From Pelagophyceae sp. CCMP2097 (taxonomy: Eukaryota; Sar; Pelagophyceae): a stretch of 10,606 nt of DNA. The notes under the pieces were generated by a model. That model had not been told where the DNA came from and made no database searches. It worked only from the letters and a program-made list of their open reading frames with translations. The DNA lies in NCBI GenBank assembly GCA_026770575.1, contig MU658039.1, forward strand, positions 1-10,606. Direction: 5' to 3'. Position 1 is the first letter of the stretch. Each line of letters starts with the position of its first letter. Shown here in pieces: positions 1-7,065 of this stretch. Made by a program: the position numbers and the translations under genes.

Positions 1-130
1 CCTCGTCACTCCGCTCCTCGGGCGGCCTCCGTTGCGCGCGCGCCGCGACCGGCTCAAAGCGTTGTCCTCGTCGCGTTGTCCCTGGTACTACTGCCCCGCG
101 GCGACACCCCCCCCGGGGTGATGCGGGACT
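1..130. other. GC-rich flank, probable host DNA or element terminus
   Basis: This stretch is G+C-rich, with many CpG and CGCG runs, and ends in a run of eight C followed by four G around 107-118 that can pair as CCCCGGGG. From about 131 the base composition flips abruptly to very A+T-rich and stays so for the rest of the window. No protein-coding frame is convincing here. I infer a junction between a GC-rich host chromosome and an inserted AT-rich viral element. A GC-rich element terminus or an assembly chimera would look the same. Confidence 0.5.
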
Positions 131-480
131 TTTTATTTGTAAATTGTAAATATCTAATCCATCGCATTTGGATTCAAGTTGCTTATTGTGATTTTGAAGT
201 TTTGGCGTTTGGATTAAAGTTGCTGATTTTGAAATTTTGAAGATTTTGAAGATTTTGAAATTTACGAATTTGGATTTTACGATTTTACGATTTTAAGTTT
301 TTGAAGTTTTTGAAGATTTTGAAATTTTGAAATTTGAAGATTTTGGATTTTGGATTTTAAGATTTATAATTTTTCGGATTTTAAGATTTTGAATTTTTGG
401 AGTTTTTGAAATTTTTAAAAATTTTTGGAATTTTTGGAATTTTTGGAATTTTTGGAATTTTCCGTAAAACCCGCGCAGTT
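131..480. repeat. Low-complexity, C-depleted G/T-rich terminal region
   Basis: This is non-coding low-complexity DNA built from degenerate short units such as GATTTTGAA, GATTTTGGA and TTTTTGGAA. On the plus strand between about 190 and 460 there are only a handful of C residues, nearly all in CpG, while G is frequent, so the strand asymmetry is extreme. No ORF is seen. Its position just inside the GC-rich edge suggests a terminal or subterminal repeat region of the element. Polinton-like elements often carry terminal inverted repeats, but the partner end is not in the window, so that cannot be tested here. Confidence 0.55.
422..462 (+). repeat. Tandem 9-bp repeat TTTTTGGAA, about 4.5 copies
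   Basis: Four perfect consecutive copies of TTTTTGGAA plus a partial fifth, directly adjacent to the C-depleted region. This is a typical product of replication slippage. No coding or regulatory role is visible. Confidence 0.85.
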
Positions 481-487
481 CCCCTAA

Positions 488-519
488 GAGATTTTCGGAG
501 TTCTTTTTCCAAAAATCTC
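488..519. repeat. Hairpin-forming inverted repeat
   Basis: GAGATTTT at 488-495 pairs with AAAATCTC at 512-519. After one mismatch (496/511), GGA at 497-499 pairs with TCC at 508-510, leaving an 8-nt loop at 500-507. That gives an 11-pair stem. It is the only well-formed hairpin I noticed in the terminal region. It could be a structural element near the end of the virus or a transcript 3'-end signal. Its function is unknown. Confidence 0.5.
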
Positions 520-579
520 AAATCAAAACAGACATAGAAAAATAGAAAAAAACATTTTGAGAGTATCGGATTTGATTTG

Positions 580-606
580 CTTAGAAGGCTTAGAAGGCTT
601 AGAAGG
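580..606 (+). repeat. Tandem 9-bp repeat CTTAGAAGG, 3 copies
   Basis: Three perfect head-to-tail copies of CTTAGAAGG lie in non-coding DNA. The unit is more GC-rich than its surroundings. Binding-site iterons or slippage could both explain it. Confidence 0.85.
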
Positions 607-645
607 CGTCGAACCTTTAAGGAGTCCCCATTGCTTTAATTCTAT

Positions 646-665
646 CTCAGAAATTCTCAGAAATT
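646..665 (+). repeat. Tandem 10-bp repeat CTCAGAAATT, 2 copies
   Basis: Two perfect adjacent copies of CTCAGAAATT lie 40 bases downstream of the CTTAGAAGG repeat. Both share the AGAA core, which may be chance in such AT-rich DNA. Confidence 0.75.
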
Positions 666-717
666 CAACCAAATTTATATGAACATATATCAAAAATTTT
701 CATTTTTTTTCTTCAAG

Positions 718-737
718 AAATGACACATGTGTCATTT
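718..737. promoter_or_regulatory. Perfect 20-bp palindrome, candidate dimer-binding site
   Basis: AAATGACACATGTGTCATTT is a perfect inverted repeat with no spacer, centred on CACATGTG. It lies about 117 bases upstream of the plus-strand gene at 854. Such symmetry is typical of a site bound by a homodimeric protein, such as a regulator or a recombinase, but no cognate protein can be identified here. Function is inferred only from symmetry. Confidence 0.5.
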
Positions 738-853
738 AAAACAGCATAGAATAGAATACAAATGCAATAAAAATGTTTTTTGATAAAAGATAAAAATGAT
801 GTGAGGTATTGTGTCAAATCGATTAGATTTAAAATATTGTTTACAGATATATA

Positions 854-1189
854 ATGAATACAACCAATTCACCAACATTACAAACAGATTGCATTGAGCG
901 AAAAGAGCGCAAAGAGCGAAAAATTAAGTTCGATCGTTGGAATATTCAGATGAAAAGTAAAGATGGCATCTTATGCATGAATAAAAATTACAAATCACAT
1001 GTCGATATAGTTCGTTGCACCGAAAATCCGATTACGTCGCGACAATTATTATATTATTATTTAAAAGGACGTATGACGGTTACAAAAAACTCACGCCCAT
1101 CGAAATTTAATATCACAATTACTAAAATAAAAAATAAAGAAAATATAGAAAATATAGAAAATAACACCATACATATCAATGATCAATAA
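854..1189 (+). CDS. Hypothetical basic protein, 111 aa
   Basis: I do not recognise this protein. It starts at ATG 854 and ends with TAA. Residues about 14-26 are a charged repeat (ERKERKERK-like) encoded by three 9-bp units at 896-922. The middle (about residues 30-85) is the most protein-like part, with mixed hydrophobic and polar residues including two cysteines. The tail is K/N/I-rich, with a repeated IEN motif encoded by 9-bp AAAATATAG units at 1140-1157. There is no signal peptide or membrane segment. It is one of only two plus-strand genes here and its last 14 bases overlap the 3' end of the minus-strand gene at 1176-1364. It could be a small regulatory or DNA-binding protein because it is basic, but that is a guess. 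Confidence 0.55.
   Translation: MNTTNSPTLQTDCIERKERKERKIKFDRWNIQMKSKDGILCMNKNYKSHVDIVRCTENPITSRQLLYYYLKGRMTVTKNSRPSKFNITITKIKNKENIENIENNTIHINDQ
896..922 (+). repeat. In-gene 9-bp repeat GAGCGAAAA, 3 copies
   Basis: Three copies of GAG-CGA/CGC-AAA encode consecutive Glu-Arg-Lys triplets near the N-terminus of the 111-aa protein. The middle copy differs by one silent base. The unit is a multiple of three, so expansion keeps the frame. Confidence 0.8.
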
Positions 1190-1364
1190 GAATTTTTTCG
1201 AATATGTCAAAGATAGCCGTATATACCTTTGCTTCCTCATCCTCGTTGATCATCGGTATGTCGACATGTGCGTTGATCGCTAATATTAATTCATTCTTAA
1301 TTTTTTCAGTAGCCAAAACTTTGATTTAATACTTTTTTAAGATTCGCACGATAAACTTCAACAT
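1176..1364 (-). pseudogene. Small hypothetical gene with one in-frame TAA
   Basis: A minus-strand frame opens at ATG 1364-1362, reads 12 codons (basic and hydrophobic), meets TAA at 1328-1326, then continues without a break for 49 more codons to TGA at 1178-1176. The second part is convincingly protein-like: an amphipathic Lys/Glu-rich segment, then VDIPM, an acidic NEDEEAK stretch and a helix-like C-terminus ending FEKILIDH. There is no ATG in the downstream part until its 25th codon, so the upstream ATG seems to be the original start. The whole product would be about 61 residues. Family unknown. It may be a nonsense-mutated gene or a readthrough gene. It overlaps convergently with the plus-strand gene at 854-1189. 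Confidence 0.45.
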
Positions 1365-1403
1365 ATTAGTATATACATCTTTTTAAATATTTTGATAAAA
1401 AAT

Positions 1404-2657
1404 TCAATCTGGATTGATGCTATAAACATCAACGGAAATTCGCATATTTTCTGCATAATTAAAATTTTTTAAATCCACGTCAAAATAATTAAACGTTTTA
1501 TTGAATACTAAAAAGTATTGATTAGCCCTGTGATCCATAAAGAAATTGAGTGCAATTATCTTGACCGTGTACGTTAAATTAGTCATGGGTGTTACAAAAG
1601 TAAATCGTTGCCTCGGGACGTTTGCCATTGTTGGAACGTCAAACCACATTAGATTTTTACTGAACTGTCTTGCAACTAATTTTAGTTGATTATTATTATT
1701 TTTTACAACAACAAACTCTGCTATACTTTTATGTGTTATTGTTTTTTTCAGATATAGAACTGAATTTGATGATCCAGAAAGTAAAAAGTCTGTTGTAGTA
1801 AATTTTAGTGAAAACATTGATGTACCCATCTCCGAAAGCCATTCGATTGCGTCAGATCCAATTTTTTGTACTTTTTTCACATATGTAGGTACGATTGAAT
1901 TTATTAGCGCGGAAATTTTGGAAGTATTCATTGTAATTACAGGTTGGGGTTGCTCAGAATTGTTGTATGAAATTTCTAAATAATTATTGCCGCTTAACAA
2001 TGTAGGCGGGGTGTATCGAATTGTATTCGTATATATGTTATCAGGATAGGTTAAATCAATGGAAAACCCTTCTCCGAATAACATTTTCAAACTAACGGGA
2101 TTTCTATAATCATTTAACCACTCAAAACCTTTCTCTAAACGGTTATAACGAAATAGATTGTAATCCAATACTTGAATCAAATTCGTTATCGGCATGCGAC
2201 TAAAATCTTGATTGACATTGCTAAACAATAGAGTCTCGACAACAGATTTTATATCATCCATATTTGTCTTCGTTGTTAATTTTTCATCAATTTGAGTTTT
2301 GTTATAATATATTTTTTCATTTTCGAGTTTATTATTAAACTCCCCATTGATACTAATCAAATTAGTGTTTGATTGAAATAAACCGCGTCCATACGAATAT
2401 TGAGGAACTTCATCAAATCTATCATTCACCTCGTTCTTATTGTAATAGATGATTGCATTTTGTGTAGCGTCATAAAAATTTTCTGTAATTGAAATCACAT
2501 TGTCAATCATATTTAAACCCCTTGATGTTGTGATATTTTGCACCGATGCCAGTTTTTCGTCAATATTAAGTTTGTTGTAGTATTTTTCGGCAATCTCTGT
2601 ATCGGTTAAAATATCGTAATTTACTGAAAAAACATTATCGATCAAACTTAATCCACG
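1404..2657 (-). pseudogene. Fibre protein, distal part downstream of in-frame TAA
   Basis: This is the same reading frame as the upstream fibre ORF, separated only by TAA at 2660-2658. There is no ATG directly after the stop. The first possible start is a TTG at 2645. The N-terminal portion contains three 45-residue repeats, each with RGL, an [D/N]N.[F/I]S[V/I] strand and a YYNK..[I/V][D/N] motif. RGL occurs right after the TAA and again exactly 45 and 90 codons later. YYNK..ID motifs are common in phage tail fibres and in fibres of large eukaryotic viruses. The remaining ~280 residues have no repeats and look like a globular C-terminal tip, plausibly the receptor-binding knob. The frame ends with TGA at 1406-1404. 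Because the first repeat unit starts at the stop codon, I read this as the distal part of one ~1080-residue fibre rather than an independent gene. Confidence 0.65.
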
Positions 2658-4658
2658 TTATACTGAATAAACTTCCGCGTCTTTTCCTGGATCTCCGACA
2701 AAGCCTTGAATTCCCGGAACGCCCTGTATGCCCTGAATGCCTTGCTCGCCTTGACTGGATGATGTACTTTCTCCACCTGATAAATTGCCAAATGTAATCT
2801 CCTTTGAAACACTGTCATAGTATAACATGGATGAAGTCTGTTCTGCTCTTAGATTTGATGCATAGAATGAATCACTTCTTTCTGCTGTTATGTTGTTCCC
2901 GATCACAGTGGCGTTATCGTAGTTACACGTGGAATTAATACCGAGTACAATAGAATTTGTGGCATTGCTTGTTGAATTTTCTCCAATACGAATCGGATTG
3001 GCGTCTATCAATTCGGATTTTAACGTATATTGTGGTAATACAGTATTTGTCATGTTTGTTTTGTTTTCAATTATTTTAGAATCCAAATCAATAATAGAAT
3101 TATGTTGGTTTTTTTGTATCAAATCAAATAGTTCCATTTCATTCGAAACATGCTGTGTAAATAATGTTTCGGCAATCCTTTTTCCTTGTCCAGTATAGCA
3201 AAAAAAAAACCAACCAGATGTATTTTTAAAACTGCCTTTTTTTTCTGTATACAATGCATTTTGTATTATTGAGTTGATAGTGCCACCTAAAAGACTGAGT
3301 TGTATTTTATTTCGTGAACCTCCATGAGAAAAGTCTTGTTTTATATGAGTAGGTGATCCAACCGTTTTGTTCGGATTCGGACTGTACATGTGACGGTTAG
3401 TGAACAAAATGATCTCGTGATCCGAATCTAATACGTTTTGTTCAATTGTCCTCGTTCTATCCATCCATTCATCTGGCGTTACATTGCACATCCCGAGCGC
3501 AAAGTAACCAATGGCTGGATCTGTCCGTGACTCAAACTTAAATGAACTGGGCATTTTTGTAGTTGACCAAAACATATTTTCGAATATTGGTGTAGTCGGT
3601 GAAGAGTTTATGTTTGTGAATATAAGTCCCCTATGTGTGTCACCGTGGTCTTCTTTTAGAAACAACGAGTAATCACTAACAGTATAATCTGTGTTACCTG
3701 AGCCAAACCTCAACGATTCTTGTTTTAAAGTGATTTCGGGTAAAAATTTCTTTGGACTGTACTCAATGATTTTCGATTCAAACTCGTATATCGATTCTAT
3801 ATTTTTATTTTGAATCACCTTCAATAAATCAAATTCATTATCCGCTAACGAATCAAATAATATACTAAAAATTTGTTTCCCCCCTTCAATATAAAGAAAA
3901 AAGTACCACCCGTTTGTATTGGAGAAACTTCCCAAAGTTGGTGAGCCGAATCGTGAGCCTTTTCTCGGTAAAGCTTCTATTTTGCCTGCGATTAAGTTGA
4001 TTTGTATTACATTACGTGATCCACCTTCGTAAAATTGTTGTTTAATATGACCACCAACAGATTTGTCGCTATTGGGTGAATATATGTGTTTGTTGGTACA
4101 TAAAACAACCTCGTACTCTGTTTGTAACATGACATTTTCCTCAATTGTTAAATTTTTATTCAACATCCATAGATCCGGCGTAGTATTACTGAATCCAACG
4201 CAATACAATCTGAGTCCAGAATTCATTTGTGCCTCGAAGGTAACGGAGTTCGGAATTTTTATATTGGACCACATAATATTTTCAAATAAAGGCAAACTAC
4301 TTGTATGGTAACTTATTATTCGTGTCGTATTGCCATCGGCAAAACTGTAATCATTTTCCAATGAATAGTTTCCGCTTGAATCATTGCCAAATCGAAAAGA
4401 TTCTGTTGTTAAAATAGTTTCATTTGAGAATTTTTTGGGAAGTTGTGCTATAATTAATTCTTCTGCTGTGGTTGCTCTTTGTCTTTCCGCATCTATCGCG
4501 TTTACAATAATACTCTCTGATTGTAAAATCTCTGATTTCAATGCGTGTAACGGCAATTGAATATTTTTAATGTAATCTGTTTCAAAATTGGTGATAGTTT
4601 TAAAATCATTCAACTCAGTAAGCACTCTGTTTGTTTCGACTGTTTGATTGGAATTCAT
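2658..4658 (-). CDS. Large fibre protein with duplicated domain, YadA-like head and collagen-like segment
   Basis: This 666-residue ORF starts at ATG 4658. Residues about 1-72 are a helical/coiled-coil stalk with an AERQRATTAEE motif of the type seen in trimeric tail fibres. Two copies of a ~225-residue domain follow, at about 75-300 and 303-533. Both contain ESxRFG, FEN.[M]W, a [F/C]SNTTPD/CNVTPDxWM motif, an [H/R]xYSPN..K.VG..HIKQ motif, GGSRN..Q.[N/S]L and a GW[Y/F]FF motif. A third start (TLKSELI...IRIGE, about 545-560) leads into a YadA-like head repeat (560-600) and an LYYDS..KEITFG strand (612-624). Eight Gly-X-Y triplets at 637-660 end the ORF together with six further residues. It probably forms a trimeric virion fibre. 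The frame continues after TAA into further fibre repeats and a tip domain. The start lies 17 bases after the stop of the preceding fibre gene. Confidence 0.75.
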   Translation of the reverse strand: MNSNQTVETNRVLTELNDFKTITNFETDYIKNIQLPLHALKSEILQSESIIVNAIDAERQRATTAEELIIAQLPKKFSNETILTTESFRFGNDSSGNYSLENDYSFADGNTTRIISYHTSSLPLFENIMWSNIKIPNSVTFEAQMNSGLRLYCVGFSNTTPDLWMLNKNLTIEENVMLQTEYEVVLCTNKHIYSPNSDKSVGGHIKQQFYEGGSRNVIQINLIAGKIEALPRKGSRFGSPTLGSFSNTNGWYFFLYIEGGKQIFSILFDSLADNEFDLLKVIQNKNIESIYEFESKIIEYSPKKFLPEITLKQESLRFGSGNTDYTVSDYSLFLKEDHGDTHRGLIFTNINSSPTTPIFENMFWSTTKMPSSFKFESRTDPAIGYFALGMCNVTPDEWMDRTRTIEQNVLDSDHEIILFTNRHMYSPNPNKTVGSPTHIKQDFSHGGSRNKIQLSLLGGTINSIIQNALYTEKKGSFKNTSGWFFFCYTGQGKRIAETLFTQHVSNEMELFDLIQKNQHNSIIDLDSKIIENKTNMTNTVLPQYTLKSELIDANPIRIGENSTSNATNSIVLGINSTCNYDNATVIGNNITAERSDSFYASNLRAEQTSSMLYYDSVSKEITFGNLSGGESTSSSQGEQGIQGIQGVPGIQGFVGDPGKDAEVYSV
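2679..2750 (-). repeat. Collagen-like Gly-X-Y segment, 8 triplets
   Basis: The codons for residues 637-660 of the fibre give GEQ GIQ GIQ GVP GIQ GFV GDP GKD, a perfect Gly-X-Y register. Short collagen-like segments are common in phage and giant-virus fibres, where they help trimerise the shaft. The stop codon interrupting the fibre lies six codons after this segment. Confidence 0.85.
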
Positions 4659-4675
4659 TGCGATTTTAACGAGAT

Positions 4676-5473
4676 TTATTTCATTTTTAAATTCGTATCA
4701 ATAGTATTAACTAAATTCGTCGCAAATTGTTCACCTTGTTGAATGACCTCTATGACCGTTCCTTGTATATTATTCTCATTGTCATTTATTGTATCTTTAA
4801 TTTCATCCAGTTTTGTATCTAAAAACAACGGATTAATTGCTATTTCAGATAGGTTGGATTGGGGGTTATTTAACAAAACAAATTCTTCACTGAAATTGAC
4901 AGTGTGTTCCGTATAACCTTGGTGGTTTTTAAATTGGATTCCATTATTGATCTTCTGAATTTTACTCAGACCGTTTGTAGTGAGCAGATTACTTTCTGGA
5001 AAATAGTTGATCCCTGATGACGGTCTGTTTGACATCGCACCAATCTCATCTCGTATTATTTTTGTTGTATCGATAGCGAGAATTTTATTGTCAATGGTTT
5101 CCTTAGTATAGTATTTGTTGTCTAATTCCTCAATTTTTTCTGTAATTAAATTCTCAGATACAACGGCACGATTTATTTCTGAATCCAGTTCATTTATTAT
5201 AAAATTCTCAGCAGTGATTGCACGGTTTTGTTCAATGGTTATCGATGTCGTAATTGTATCCTCTTTATCAATCGCGCGTATTCGTTCATTATTTATAGAA
5301 TCGGATACATTATTAATAAGTGGAGTATAATTTATTTGTGTTGGAATTATAGGAATTATTGCATTTATTGTATTTCCTACTATGGTTATGTTATCTCCTG
5401 CAACAAGATCTGATGTTGAATTATCTGAATTACCATCATCAAAAACCGATCGTAACGAATATTTTGAAGACAT
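4676..5473 (-). CDS. Fibre / coiled-coil structural protein, 265 aa
   Basis: ATG 5473 opens a frame that ends at TAA 4678-4676. After a Ser/Asn-rich N-terminus, residues about 24-40 read LVAGDNITIVGNTINA, a beta-solenoid motif common at the head of phage-like fibres. Residues about 58-120 contain three ~18-residue repeats of the pattern E..RA...E..I...I, strongly predicting a trimeric coiled coil. Then comes YYTKETIDNK, the same YY[N/T]K..ID motif found three times in the neighbouring large fibre. The C-terminal ~110 residues contain a small beta-rich domain followed by another helical stretch. It is probably a shorter fibre or the virion-proximal fibre subunit that docks the large fibre. It sits between the capsid gene and the large fibre, which supports a structural role. 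It appears intact. Confidence 0.65.
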   Translation of the reverse strand: MSSKYSLRSVFDDGNSDNSTSDLVAGDNITIVGNTINAIIPIIPTQINYTPLINNVSDSINNERIRAIDKEDTITTSITIEQNRAITAENFIINELDSEINRAVVSENLITEKIEELDNKYYTKETIDNKILAIDTTKIIRDEIGAMSNRPSSGINYFPESNLLTTNGLSKIQKINNGIQFKNHQGYTEHTVNFSEEFVLLNNPQSNLSEIAINPLFLDTKLDEIKDTINDNENNIQGTVIEVIQQGEQFATNLVNTIDTNLKMK

Positions 5474-5508
5474 ATATTAATTAATTTAATTTATTTTTAT
5501 TTTTTTGT

Positions 5509-6609
5509 TTACATGATCACAGTCCACAAAGCCGAAGAATTCATGTCAAGCATACACACTTGTTTATATGAACTAAATATATGAAGGTTTTGGGGCGCAA
5601 TGGCTTCTGAGCCAAATGATAAAACAACTGAGGTCGACGAACCTAACGTATTACGTCCACTACAAATTTCATTTTCCTTCATCTTATATGAACAAAGGTT
5701 CATATCCATTTCAAACGATCCTACGTTTTTCTTGTCAAAACTTTCAAGCCCGAACCTTGTGAAGTCCTGTTCCAAACCACCATCGTACACAACAGAACCT
5801 GCACGTGATAGCGCTATTTGTTGCATCATCGCCGTTTCACTAGGAGAGGCGTTCACCTCTCGCAGGCATTCCACCAGATTTCCGCCGATAAGCACACCAT
5901 ATTTATTTATAAAATTTTTGATAAAATGAGCGTTTAAATCATTGTGTAACGGAACAGCCGGAACTGTCCCAGTACTATCTGTTTTAGGGGTTATTATCAT
6001 TGTACCAGAATTTAAAGAACGAACCGCAACACCGAGGTTTATACTGTGGGAGGACCCTGGATTGCCGGGGAGAGTGTATGCATTATAAATGTACGATTCC
6101 GTCTCGATATAATAAACCCCTTTATGTAACCTCATCAATTCCTCGGTGACCTCTGGCAATGTTTGACAGATAGAGAGGACCAGTTCGACCTCCGAGATTT
6201 CTAATGCCGTATTATTGATATTTTGATTTGAAGTATTGAATAAGCCGCTGTTGCCAATATTTGAGAGCAGATATGACATTTCCAGATCAGATGATGAGAA
6301 CAACGGAAACATTTTGTCAGTGCCGAAGCATGAGGCGTGTTTTGAAAGTGAATCACAGAAAACAAACGATTCAGTATTCAAAAGACCCATCCCGCGCTGT
6401 CCAATTGCGTTATATGCTTCATGTGAAGCGGGAATATTCGATGAATCCTCGATGTCAGTTGATATTGCTCCATACACCGAGCCGCTGCCTATACTCGTAT
6501 AAGTTCTATTCTTTTTTTCATCGGAATTGCGTTTAACAGCATAGCCTCGTTTGGATGACAATGTACTCCCTGATTGCGTTAATTCGATAGATTCGAACAA
6601 AGTCATCAC
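5509..6609 (-). CDS. MCP: Major capsid protein (double jelly-roll), C-terminal ~365 residues
   Basis: This frame holds most of the major capsid protein. It begins just after the C9 tract (G9 on the coding strand), where it could only start at a GTG, and no gene start signal is expected there. Its first residues (TLFESIELTQSG) fit the first jelly-roll strand that normally follows the N-terminal part read in the adjacent frame at 6859-6617. The body is rich in beta-strand patterns and short polar loops. The end (SSYKQVCMLDMNSSALWTVIM) resembles the final strand of polinton-like virus MCPs, which form the trimeric capsomers of the icosahedral shell. Stop TAA at 5511-5509. The total of about 450 residues over both frames is plausible for a PLV MCP. 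Recognition is by pattern, not by search. Confidence 0.7.
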   Translation of the reverse strand: MMTLFESIELTQSGSTLSSKRGYAVKRNSDEKKNRTYTSIGSGSVYGAISTDIEDSSNIPASHEAYNAIGQRGMGLLNTESFVFCDSLSKHASCFGTDKMFPLFSSSDLEMSYLLSNIGNSGLFNTSNQNINNTALEISEVELVLSICQTLPEVTEELMRLHKGVYYIETESYIYNAYTLPGNPGSSHSINLGVAVRSLNSGTMIITPKTDSTGTVPAVPLHNDLNAHFIKNFINKYGVLIGGNLVECLREVNASPSETAMMQQIALSRAGSVVYDGGLEQDFTRFGLESFDKKNVGSFEMDMNLCSYKMKENEICSGRNTLGSSTSVVLSFGSEAIAPQNLHIFSSYKQVCMLDMNSSALWTVIM

Positions 6610-6617
6610 CCCCCCCC
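6609..6617 (-). other. C9/G9 homopolymer at the capsid frameshift
   Basis: Nine consecutive C on the plus strand (G on the coding strand) sit exactly where the capsid reading frame changes phase. One base fewer in the tract would put the two frames in register. It is an exceptional GC-rich run inside AT-rich coding DNA and therefore a natural slippage point for polymerase, ribosome or sequencer. Confidence 0.85.
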
Positions 6618-6859
6618 GACGAAATTATATATTCATGTCCCGAAACGTTTGACAGTTTAAATTTTAAAAAAGAATTCTTCCCATCTAACCACTGGTTTGT
6701 TTGCATACCAGGAATTCGGAATTTTATTACCTGTCCAGGAAAATACTTAGTAGACGCATTAGATGGCTGAACACGAGTTATAAAAGAAGTTGCACCGGGT
6801 GCTTCTGCTGTAAGCATGCCAACAAATCGATCGCTCATACTGGATTTAGAATGATCCAT
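6609..6859 (-). CDS. MCP: Major capsid protein, N-terminal ~80 residues (frame-shifted from the rest)
   Basis: It starts at ATG 6859. Residues about 38-70 contain KYFPGQVIKFRIPGMQ followed by a WLDGKNSFLKFK motif. This is the conserved N-terminal block of PLV-type major capsid proteins: F.PGQ.I.F.IP, then a strand with S.LKF. The open frame runs on to 6533 in the wrong phase after the G9 tract, giving a basic, non-homologous tail; capsid-like sequence continues instead in another frame from 6609. The break is a one-base phase change at 6609-6617. An artefact in the homopolymer, a real frameshift mutation or programmed slippage are all possible. The upstream region is A/T-rich with a long A run. 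Confidence 0.7.
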
Positions 6860-6883
6860 ATTATAGAAAACATTTTTTTTTTC

Positions 6884-7021
6884 TTAATAAAATTCGTATA
6901 TTGATTTTTTTGATTCAGCTACGTCCTCCAATTTTGTTTTTTGTATACCTTCCCGGTTTTTCGTATTTTTAATGTCTTTAATATCTTTTATGTTTTTTAT
7001 GGTCTGATAATCAAGTTTCAT
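6884..7021 (-). CDS. Small lysine-rich ORF, 45 aa
   Basis: ATG 7021-7019 opens a 45-codon frame ending at TAA 6886-6884, filling the gap between the penton candidate and the capsid gene. The product is highly charged, with an IKDIKDIKN repeat near residues 11-19 and no cysteine, signal peptide or membrane segment. The start context (AATAATATG) matches neighbouring genes. I do not recognise it. A small capsid-associated or DNA-binding protein is possible from the basic charge and position. It could also be a chance frame in A-rich DNA. Confidence 0.4.
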   Translation of the reverse strand: MKLDYQTIKNIKDIKDIKNTKNREGIQKTKLEDVAESKKSIYEFY

Positions 7022-7065
7022 ATTATTTTTTACAATTATAATAATTTTGTTGATAATTTTTTTTC

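Noticed and set aside
1..130. Ribosomal RNA or tRNA gene in the GC-rich start
   Set aside because: No conserved rRNA block or tRNA cloverleaf is recognisable; the composition alone is not evidence.
422..665. CRISPR-like array from the short repeats
   Set aside because: Units are 9-10 bp, directly adjacent and without spacers; they are simple tandem repeats.
3200..3209. A10 homopolymer in the fibre gene as a frameshift site
   Set aside because: The frame is the same on both sides and continues the duplicated-domain motif (GWFFF), so the tract is in register.
5600..6536. Plus-strand ORFs of 88-109 codons opposite the capsid gene
   Set aside because: They are antisense shadows of a well-supported coding frame and have no recognisable domain.
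6533..6608. The ~25-residue tail of the N-terminal capsid ORF after the G9 tract
   Set aside because: It is the wrong-phase reading of capsid coding sequence and has no capsid-like pattern; the true continuation is in the other frame.
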